Of a stretch of DNA of 12,182 nucleotides, positions 6,611-12,182 are shown piece by piece. The notes below the pieces were generated by a model, which was not told the DNA's origin, did not search any database, and was given only the letters and a program-made list of their open reading frames with translations. The stretch spans positions 1 to 12,182 of the forward strand of contig UQJE01000075.1 of the NCBI GenBank assembly GCA_900541345.1, in the 5' to 3' direction. This DNA is from an uncultured Blautia sp. (GTDB lineage: Bacteria > Bacillota > Clostridia > Lachnospirales > Lachnospiraceae). Both the position numbers and the translations under genes were made by a program. Each line of letters starts with the position of its first letter. Positions within the stretch are counted from its first letter, which is position 1.

Positions 6611-6640
6611 CATGGAAAGGCAAAATCAGGAGGTGCGATT

Positions 6641-7000
6641 GTGCGAAAGAAAGGGTACAAAGGAAGATGTGAAAAGAAAACAATAGGGAAGAGTCGTGAA
6701 GTGTGCAGAACATATGATGCGATCCAATCTGCTTATGCTGACGTTCTTCAATCTGACCATGCCATACAGGAAATCCGATGTAATGTGTTATTAGAAGGCT
6801 TGTTTGACGGAAACGATTCCAGTAGAGAATATACATCTGATTTCGTGTGCATAAAAACAGATGGAGATTTTATGGTACGGGAATGTGTCTTTCGAAAATA
6901 TCTTACCAAACCTATGACAGTAAGATTATTAGATGCTTCCAGAGAATACTGGATAAAACATGGTGTGACAGATTGGGGGCTTGTGATTGATGCAGAATGA
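6641..7000 (+). CDS. tnsA: TnsA-type transposon endonuclease, short single-domain form
   Basis: TnsA cuts the 5' ends of the transposon while TnsB cuts the 3' ends, giving cut-and-paste transposition. The protein is 119 residues from a GTG start at 6641, which has AGGAGGTG (6628-6635) at good distance. An upstream ATG at 6593 lies in the TTTTTGGG array, has no ribosome site and adds low-complexity residues, so it was rejected. Features of the nuclease fold: SRE with Glu20, a helix to about 40, then EIRCNVLL, YTSDF with Asp67, and VRECVFRK (79-86), whose Glu81 aligns with the acidic/Gln position of the (D/E)xK motif. The expected lysine two residues later is Val83; Arg85 or Lys86 is the nearest basic residue. 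Tn7 TnsA has about 273 residues and a second TnsC-binding domain that is absent here. The stop overlaps the tnsB start by 11 bp. Assignment rests on motif spacing and context. Confidence 0.8.
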   Translation: MRKKGYKGRCEKKTIGKSREVCRTYDAIQSAYADVLQSDHAIQEIRCNVLLEGLFDGNDSSREYTSDFVCIKTDGDFMVRECVFRKYLTKPMTVRLLDASREYWIKHGVTDWGLVIDAE

Positions 7001-8828
7001 AATATTTTATAAAAATCAATTGTTAGAGCATGATGGTCACTTTGTCAGAATCCTTGAAACTCATCTCTCCAAAGTATTTCTCATTGACTGTCTGAAAAGA
7101 AATATGCCTGAGTGGAGAGAGCGAGATGAGTTGCAGCAATATGTATCATGCCCAGAAATATATTTGCAAGAAGTATCTCATATAGTTTTGTCTGATATTT
7201 CAGATGCGAAAAGTAAAAAAATCATGTATGAGCGGTTTACTATGATTTCCCCTGTATTGCCGTTTATAACAGATACGCAGAAAAGGAAAGAAATCATACA
7301 TTCTGTTTCCGTGACAAAAGAAATAAGCAAGCAGACTATCAGGCATTATCTTTGTCTGTACCTTGCTTATCAAGATATATCGGTACTTGCTCCAAAGGAA
7401 AACAGAAAGAATGTATGTCTCTCACAAGATGAAAAAAATATGAGATGGGCGTTGAACAAGTTTTTTTACACAAAACATAAAAACAGTTTAAACACAGCAT
7501 ATCTTTTTCTGCTGAAAGAAAAATACTGTGATGCAATGGGAAATCTGCTACCGGAGTATCCTTCCTTTTATCAGTTCAGATATTTTTACAGGAAAACAAA
7601 AAAGATGCAGACGTATTACATTTCCAGAAATGGATTGAAAGATTATCAGAAAAATAACCGCCCGTTACTGGGAGATGGCATTCAGGAATATGCTTCTTCT
7701 GTAGGAATGGGTATGCTTGATGCAACTGTATGTGATATTTACCTTGTCAATGATGCTGGAAAACTGGCTGGCAGACCTATTTTAACAGTTTGTATTGATG
7801 CTTATAGCAGTTTATGCTGCGGTTATCTTTTGTCATGGGAAGGTGGTGTTTATTCCCTCAGAGGACTAATGTTAAATATCATCCAAGATAAACAGAAGTG
7901 GTGTAAGAAACATGGTATTTTTATTGAAAAATACCAATGGGACAGCAATCAGCTTCCTGCGCTTTTGGTAACAGATATGGGTATGGAATATCAGTCTGAA
8001 AATTTTGAGCAAATAACAGAGCTTGGTGCTACTGTAATCAATCTTCCTGCATATAGACCGGAATTAAAAGGAGCTGTAGAGAAGTTTTTTGATTTGATAC
8101 AGAACACATATAAACCACATTTAAAAGGAAAAGGTGTCATTGAAGCGGATTATCAGGAAAGAGGAGCGCATGACTACCGGAAAGATGCCTGTCTTACTAT
8201 GGAAGATTTTGAAAAGGTGATTCTTCATTGCATTATTTATTATAACTCACACAGAATGATAGAAAATTTTCCATATACAGAAGAGATGATAAAAAATCAA
8301 ATCCCACCATTTGCAAACACCTTATGGGAATGGGGACGAAAACAGTCAGGCGCAAATTTAATCACGGTAAACAAAGAGCAGCTTATTCTTACTTTACTTC
8401 CCCGTACAACAGGAGAATTTTCAAGAGTTGGTCTGAAAGTAAATCAGATGCGCTATAAAAATGAGGATTACACAGAAAGATATTTAACAGGAGGGAAAGT
8501 TACAGTTTCGTACAATCCTGATGATGTTACGGTTGTGTGGTTGAAAGAAAATGGTTCTTTTATTCCGTTCACATTGATAGAAAGCAGGTATTCTGGAAAG
8601 AATCTTGCCGAGGTGGAACATATGAAGAAGGGAAAAAAAGAACTGGTAAAAAAATCGGTAACAGAGAACATACAGGCACAGATACATCTTGCACAGTCGA
8701 TAGAAATTATTGCTTCTTCCGTGAAAAATCATGCAACAACAGATATAAAAGAATGTGAAGGGATAAGACAAAGAGAGAAGAGAAAAAACCGAATAAACAA
8801 TACGGGAAGGGGATATGAAAATGATTGA
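6990..8828 (+). CDS. tnsB: TnsB-type DDE transposase (integrase core)
   Basis: This 612-residue protein would bind the transposon ends and carry out 3' cleavage and strand transfer. The N-terminal part (about 1-230) should hold the helix-turn-helix end-binding domains. The RNase H-like core has MLDATVCD with Asp244, LLVTDMGMEYQ with Asp329 and ELKGAVEKFFD with Glu364. The 34 residues between the last two fit the D,D,35E spacing. A Mu-transposase-type beta-barrel follows (about 465-535, with GLKVNQMRYKN), then a basic tail that in Tn7 contacts TnsC. The ATG at 6990 was preferred over the TTG one codon earlier. It lies inside tnsA, and a G-run at 6975-6979 can act as ribosome site, so translation is probably coupled. 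The 3' end overlaps tnsC by 8 bp. No catalytic residue is missing. Confidence 0.93.
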   Translation: MQNEIFYKNQLLEHDGHFVRILETHLSKVFLIDCLKRNMPEWRERDELQQYVSCPEIYLQEVSHIVLSDISDAKSKKIMYERFTMISPVLPFITDTQKRKEIIHSVSVTKEISKQTIRHYLCLYLAYQDISVLAPKENRKNVCLSQDEKNMRWALNKFFYTKHKNSLNTAYLFLLKEKYCDAMGNLLPEYPSFYQFRYFYRKTKKMQTYYISRNGLKDYQKNNRPLLGDGIQEYASSVGMGMLDATVCDIYLVNDAGKLAGRPILTVCIDAYSSLCCGYLLSWEGGVYSLRGLMLNIIQDKQKWCKKHGIFIEKYQWDSNQLPALLVTDMGMEYQSENFEQITELGATVINLPAYRPELKGAVEKFFDLIQNTYKPHLKGKGVIEADYQERGAHDYRKDACLTMEDFEKVILHCIIYYNSHRMIENFPYTEEMIKNQIPPFANTLWEWGRKQSGANLITVNKEQLILTLLPRTTGEFSRVGLKVNQMRYKNEDYTERYLTGGKVTVSYNPDDVTVVWLKENGSFIPFTLIESRYSGKNLAEVEHMKKGKKELVKKSVTENIQAQIHLAQSIEIIASSVKNHATTDIKECEGIRQREKRKNRINNTGRGYEND

Positions 8829-10068
8829 ATTTATAAAATTGCTTCCGGAAATGAAAGCAGGACAAGAGCTTGTCTCTGCATTATCTGTTTTTCCGTCTTA
8901 CGATGAGCAAATCAGGAAACGGGAATCAGCAGTACGGTTGATGGCATTATCTGATCTGTACCAGTTATATATCCCTTCCCAGATGAGCATGGAAATCTAC
9001 AGCAAACTGTATCTTGCATTGCTGCGTTCCATGCAGAAAAAGAGTACAGAAATTGCAATAAGACAGCGGTATGAAAATTACAAAGCAATGCAAAAACAAT
9101 CTTATCAAGGGATTTTAGGCGGTTCTGATTCCTTTACCATCATTGGAACTTCTGGTATAGGAAAGAGCAGTGCGATCAGCAGAGCTATTTCTTTGATTAC
9201 AGAAAATCGTGTGATAGAAATAAATAAACCGTATGTAAAATTAATTCCCTGTCTGGTTGTACAGTGCCCTTTTGATTCTTCTGTAAAAGGACTGCTGCTT
9301 GAAATCCTCAGAAAAGTAGACGAAGAACTGGGAACGGAACATTACCATCATGCAGTAAAATCAAGAGCTTCCACCACGGACGTTTTAATTGGGGCAGTCA
9401 GTAATATTGCCTTGAACCACATAGGAATGCTTATTGTAGATGAAATACAGAATGTGGCAAATTCTAAAAATGGAAAAAGTCTTATTGGAGCATTGACACA
9501 GTTAATCAATAACAGTGGTATTAGCATCTGCATGGTAGGAACACCGGAAAGCACTATGTTTTTTGAACAGGCAATGCAGCTTGCAAGGCGTTCTCTTGGA
9601 CTGCAATATACAGTTATGCCTTATGATGGATATTTCAAAAGTTTTTGTAAGGCATTATTCCATTATCAATATGTGAAACAGTCAATCGAGATAACAGACG
9701 TGATAACACAATGGCTGTATGAGCATTCAGGCGGTGTCATTTCTGTTGTGGTATCTCTTGTACATGATGCGCAGGAGATTGCTATACTAACAGGAAAAGA
9801 AGTATTAAATCTGGAAATGCTACAGGAAGCCTATGTAAAAAGATTGTCCATGCTTCATGGATATATTCACCCTTCTGTGATAAAAAAACAATCTGCAAAT
9901 ACACGGCAAAGAAAGGCTGTTTCTGATAAAGTTTCTATAAACGTAGAGAAAGAAAAGGATGCAGAGGAATGTTCCGTTCAGAAATTGGCGAACATATCTA
10001 AAGCAGAAAATAAAAATATGGTGGAACTGTTAAAGAAACATTATACCATTACAGAGGTTGAGATATGA
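8821..10068 (+). CDS. tnsC: TnsC/TniB-type AAA+ transposition regulator ATPase
   Basis: The 415-residue protein is the ATP-dependent adaptor that assembles at the target and activates the TnsA-TnsB transposase. Walker A is GTSGIGKS (109-116), Walker B is LIVDEIQ (204-210), and a sensor-1 strand ICMVGTPES lies at 236-244. The C-terminal region (about 355-395) is a charged, probably flexible segment followed by a short helix that may contact partners. An ATG at 8815 is in frame but only 2 bp from the AGGGG at 8808-8812; the ATG at 8821 has 8 bp and is chosen. It overlaps tnsB at its start and tniQ by four bases (ATGA) at its end, indicating one polycistronic message. TniB of Tn5053-type elements and IstB are related, but the TnsA gene and gene order favour TnsC. 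Confidence 0.9.
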   Translation: MIEFIKLLPEMKAGQELVSALSVFPSYDEQIRKRESAVRLMALSDLYQLYIPSQMSMEIYSKLYLALLRSMQKKSTEIAIRQRYENYKAMQKQSYQGILGGSDSFTIIGTSGIGKSSAISRAISLITENRVIEINKPYVKLIPCLVVQCPFDSSVKGLLLEILRKVDEELGTEHYHHAVKSRASTTDVLIGAVSNIALNHIGMLIVDEIQNVANSKNGKSLIGALTQLINNSGISICMVGTPESTMFFEQAMQLARRSLGLQYTVMPYDGYFKSFCKALFHYQYVKQSIEITDVITQWLYEHSGGVISVVVSLVHDAQEIAILTGKEVLNLEMLQEAYVKRLSMLHGYIHPSVIKKQSANTRQRKAVSDKVSINVEKEKDAEECSVQKLANISKAENKNMVELLKKHYTITEVEI

Positions 10069-11432
10069 TTGCATACTTGCCTGAATTATATCCAGATGAA
10101 CTGGTATACAGTTGGTTTTGTCGCTATGCTGTCCATTCCGGGAATATTGGAAATAGAAGAACCTTACAGGAATTATATTGTAAAAAATCAGACTACCCAA
10201 GTAAAGAGTTTATAGGAAACTTAAATCAGAAAACGAAGAACAGCATAGAAAAGATATATTCCATGAATGATATGATTCTATGCCATACCATGTATCCGCA
10301 ATATGCCCGATTTCTTCCCCTGAAGAGGAAAAAAGAAACCCTGTATCAATTAAAACATGGAAATTGTGACGTACATCATCTTTTTTCTGTTTCTCCAAGA
10401 TGTGAACAGGAGCAATATTTAAAATACTGTCCGATATGTGCCAGAGAGGATAGAGAACAATATGGAGAAACTTACTGGCACAGAAAGCACCAGATACGGA
10501 ATCTCTGTCTTTGTCCCAAACACCAATGTAAATTGATGGATTCCCATATTCCAGTGAAAAGCATGAATACTTACACGTTTTCTGCTGCCGAATTAAATAT
10601 ACCTGATACAGAAAAGCATAGGACGGAGATTGTATTTGAAAATAATCCAAGAAAGATACAATTTGCAAATTATATGGAACAATTATTTGATACCCCTGTT
10701 CATTTGGACAATGAGATTCCTATTCGTGCAGTCCTGTATCATTGGCTAAAGAAAACAACTTATATGAAATCAACAGGTACATGCAGGTATACCGCAAAAA
10801 TTACAGAAGATATGCAGGGATATTATCAAGATCTTGCGTTGAACAGCGTTGCAAGTATGAGCCAGGTACAGAGAGTGCTTTTATCCGATACATTATATGA
10901 TTTTTCTGTTATCTGTCAGATTGCATTTTTTATAGGAATCCCAGTAGAAGAATTGATGTTTCCAAAACTGACGGATGAAGAGATAGAAGAGGAGAAGAGC
11001 AGTCATGCTGTAAAAGATTTTTCTCCGGTAAACTGGGAGCAGTACGATATAGAAATTGCTTCTCAGTTAAAGATACTTGCTCACGATATATATACGGGTA
11101 CTGACAGTAAAATCGGAAGACCGGAAAGGGTTTCTGAACGATTGATATATAAAAGATTACAAATACCATCACACCGGCTTGCCAAAATGCCAAAATGTAG
11201 AGAAATTTTAAAAGAATATGAAGAAACATTCCCGGAAGCATGGGCAAGAAAACTGATATGGGCATACGAAACGTTAAAGATGAAGAAAGGGAAAGGGGAA
11301 TTTTATTGGTGCGATATACGACAACTATCCGGAGTAAAAAAGAAATATTTTGGAGATGTGATTCCGTATTTAGAAAAATGGGCAGATGAAGATACGGTAA
11401 AGGAACTTGTTGCATTGGTAGGGGAGAGATAG
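10065..11432 (+). CDS. tniQ: TniQ/TnsD-family target-site selector
   Basis: Proteins of this family bind the attachment site and recruit TnsC. The N-terminal TniQ domain starts with AYLPELYPDELVYSWFCRY and contains a zinc-finger arrangement: Cys122-x2-Cys125 (YCPIC) and Cys150-x2-His153 (CPKH). At 455 residues it is close to Tn7 TnsD (about 508) and longer than the TniQ proteins of CRISPR-associated transposons. The C-terminal half, with EIASQLKILAHDIY (330-343) and two short helical repeats around 355-385 and 410-440, is the expected sequence-specific DNA-binding part. The start ATG overlaps the tnsC stop (ATGA), with GAGG 7-8 bp upstream. It is the last gene of the operon. The TnsD role at a fixed site near ppdK is inference from size and location. 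Confidence 0.87.
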   Translation: MIAYLPELYPDELVYSWFCRYAVHSGNIGNRRTLQELYCKKSDYPSKEFIGNLNQKTKNSIEKIYSMNDMILCHTMYPQYARFLPLKRKKETLYQLKHGNCDVHHLFSVSPRCEQEQYLKYCPICAREDREQYGETYWHRKHQIRNLCLCPKHQCKLMDSHIPVKSMNTYTFSAAELNIPDTEKHRTEIVFENNPRKIQFANYMEQLFDTPVHLDNEIPIRAVLYHWLKKTTYMKSTGTCRYTAKITEDMQGYYQDLALNSVASMSQVQRVLLSDTLYDFSVICQIAFFIGIPVEELMFPKLTDEEIEEEKSSHAVKDFSPVNWEQYDIEIASQLKILAHDIYTGTDSKIGRPERVSERLIYKRLQIPSHRLAKMPKCREILKEYEETFPEAWARKLIWAYETLKMKKGKGEFYWCDIRQLSGVKKKYFGDVIPYLEKWADEDTVKELVALVGER

Positions 11433-11446
11433 TAAAAAGACACGAA

Positions 11447-11473
11447 GAGGGGCTGTGTATTACAGTCCCCTTT
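11447..11473 (+). terminator. Rho-independent terminator of the tns operon
   Basis: GGGGCTGT (11449-11456) pairs with ACAG-T-CCCC (11462-11470), with one bulged T and a loop GTATT, then TTT. The stem starts 17 bp after the tniQ stop. The T-tract is short, so termination may be moderate. Confidence 0.7.
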
Positions 11474-11616
11474 GATGTATCTATATAGTTTATTCTGCTT
11501 CTGAACTTTCTTCCATATTTGAAAGAAGGAATCCGTAAGGAAATTACTTCTTTTTTGGCTTACGTGCTATAAATTTAGGTACTTCATGTTTCGACAAAAT
11601 AACCTGCTGTAATTGC

Positions 11617-11645
11617 TTGAAAATTTAGAATGGGGGTACTATAAT
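11617..11645 (+). promoter_or_regulatory. Sigma-A-type promoter of the BspA-like gene
   Basis: TTGAAA (11617-11622), a 17-bp spacer and a consensus TATAAT (11640-11645) lie about 50 bp before the start codon. The ribosome site GGAGGA is at 11685-11690. The rest of 11474-11616 shows no gene. It contains a TTTTTTGG at 11541 and a partial repeat of AAATTTAG (11571 and 11621), neither clearly meaningful. Confidence 0.75.
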
Positions 11646-11696
11646 TAGAAATATATAGAACATATTGGGTTGTTTTAAAAGTATGGAGGAAAGAAC

Positions 11697-12182
11697 ATGA
11701 AGAGAAAAGTGGTATCTTTATTATTATGTGCAGCACTGGTTACACAATCAACTGCGCCTGTATGGGCAGAAGATTTATTAAGCTCCGGAGAGGCGGAAAT
11801 CTTGGATTCTGTTACGCTGGACGATGGAGCAGCAGCCGCTGAACCGGGAGTTACAGACGGCGAAGCACAGAAAGAGAATCAGGGAACGGAGATAACGCCT
11901 GAGGAAGAAAAACCACAGGAAGAAGCCGGGGAAAGAAATATTATAGACAGTGGAACCTGCGGCGAAAAAGTGACCTGGACTTTAGATGATGCGGGGCTGC
12001 TGATTATAAGCGGAGAAGGGGAGATGGAGGATTATAATTGGAATGACTCTATCTTTTATGATAATACAAATATTAAGTCTGTTGTTATAGAAGATGGCGT
12101 GACAAATATTGGAACCTATTTATTTGAGAACTGCGTCAGACTGACAGAAATAACAATTTCAAATAGTGTGACAAGTATTGGA
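11697..12182 (+). CDS. Secreted BspA-like leucine-rich-repeat protein (N-terminal part, runs off the window)
   Basis: The first 162 codons are present and the frame is open at the right edge. Residues 1-24 form a signal peptide: basic KRK, a hydrophobic core and a VWA cleavage site before ED. A low-complexity acidic linker follows (about 25-80, rich in Glu, Ala, Gly). The segment SGTCGEKVTWTLDDAG starting near 84 and LLIISGEGEMEDY is a motif I associate with extracellular leucine-rich-repeat proteins of gut Firmicutes. Then the first BspA-type repeats appear (IKSVVIEDGVTNIGTYLFENC, then LTEITISNSVTSIG). Such proteins act in adhesion or substrate binding at the cell surface; the anchor, if any, lies beyond the window. 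It has its own promoter and ribosome site. It may be cargo of the Tn7-like element or the host gene next to it. Confidence 0.88.
   Translation, partial: MKRKVVSLLLCAALVTQSTAPVWAEDLLSSGEAEILDSVTLDDGAAAAEPGVTDGEAQKENQGTEITPEEEKPQEEAGERNIIDSGTCGEKVTWTLDDAGLLIISGEGEMEDYNWNDSIFYDNTNIKSVVIEDGVTNIGTYLFENCVRLTEITISNSVTSIG

Larger units (their letters stand above)
6030..11473 (+). mobile_element. Tn7-like transposon, ppdK-proximal part with tnsA-tnsB-tnsC-tniQ
   Basis: Four overlapping genes encode a TnsA-type nuclease, a DDE transposase, an AAA+ ATPase and a TnsD-size TniQ protein in the canonical Tn7 order, followed by a terminator. The proximal boundary is set at the TGTC end at 6030, but the boundary could instead lie between 6432 and 6540 if the TTTTTGGG array is the true end. 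No matching inverted end is visible after the operon, so the element probably continues past the window with cargo. No TnsE, Cas or CRISPR component is visible. Confidence 0.8.

Noticed and set aside
6593..6640. Upstream ATG for tnsA
   Set aside because: It has no Shine-Dalgarno and lies inside the TTTTTGGG array. The GTG at 6641 has a strong AGGAGGTG at the right distance.
6194..6836. Two minus-strand open frames (6194-6505 and 6441-6836) across the intergenic region and the start of tnsA
   Set aside because: They have no ribosome site and low-complexity Phe/Ile/Lys-rich translations, they run through the repeat arrays, and one is antisense to tnsA.
11591..11601. TCGACA followed by AAATA as the distal transposon end with a near target duplication of AAATT
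   Set aside because: Only CGACA matches the TGTCG tip. The AGGGCAA/TATCCT sites are absent inside it, and the duplication is imperfect, so chance is more likely.

Overview
This window looks like a chromosomal segment of a gut-type Clostridia, most likely Lachnospiraceae (Blautia, Ruminococcus or Dorea-like). That is an inference from the low to moderate GC content, the strong AGGAGG ribosome sites, the pairing of a pyrophosphate-type phosphofructokinase with pyruvate,phosphate dikinase, and a BspA-like leucine-rich-repeat surface protein. No 16S or other taxonomic marker is present.

Layout. Positions 3-68 are the last 21 codons of an upstream gene, closed by a terminator that probably works in both directions. 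On the minus strand, 206-1690 encodes a HasB-type UDP-glucose 6-dehydrogenase with a Cro/CI (XRE) helix-turn-helix domain fused to its N-terminus. From 2003 two metabolic genes run on the plus strand, each with its own promoter: a 6-phosphofructokinase with the active-site signature of the pyrophosphate-dependent class (2003-3256), and pyruvate,phosphate dikinase, ppdK (3391-6015). Both promoters have the same hexamers and spacing (TTGACT-17-TAAAAT). The two enzymes would put PPi into two steps of glycolysis.

Immediately downstream of ppdK the character changes to an AT-rich accessory region. Positions 6016-6640 have no gene but are dense in repeats. Two mirror-image 50-bp ends, each starting TGTC and carrying two copies of the motif AGGGCAA-N6/7-TATCCT at a 25-bp pitch, bracket a 402-bp segment (6030-6431). 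A separate array of TTTTTGGG motifs, all in one orientation, leads up to the next operon. That operon (6641-11432) has four overlapping genes, read here as tnsA, tnsB, tnsC and tniQ/tnsD of a Tn7-like transposon: a short single-domain TnsA-type nuclease, a DDE transposase, an AAA+ regulator ATPase and a large TniQ/TnsD-type target selector. A terminator follows. The last 486 bases begin a secreted BspA-like protein that runs off the window and may be transposon cargo or host sequence.

How it fits together. TnsA and TnsB would excise the element, TnsC would couple them to the target, and the TnsD-sized TniQ suggests insertion at a fixed chromosomal site. The first TGTC end lies 14 bp after the ppdK stop codon, and tnsA is the ppdK-proximal gene. 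This parallels Tn7 beside glmS and suggests that the 3' end of ppdK is the attachment site. The far end of the element is not recognisable in this window. The extra inward-facing end at 6431 suggests a mini-element or the scar of an earlier insertion.
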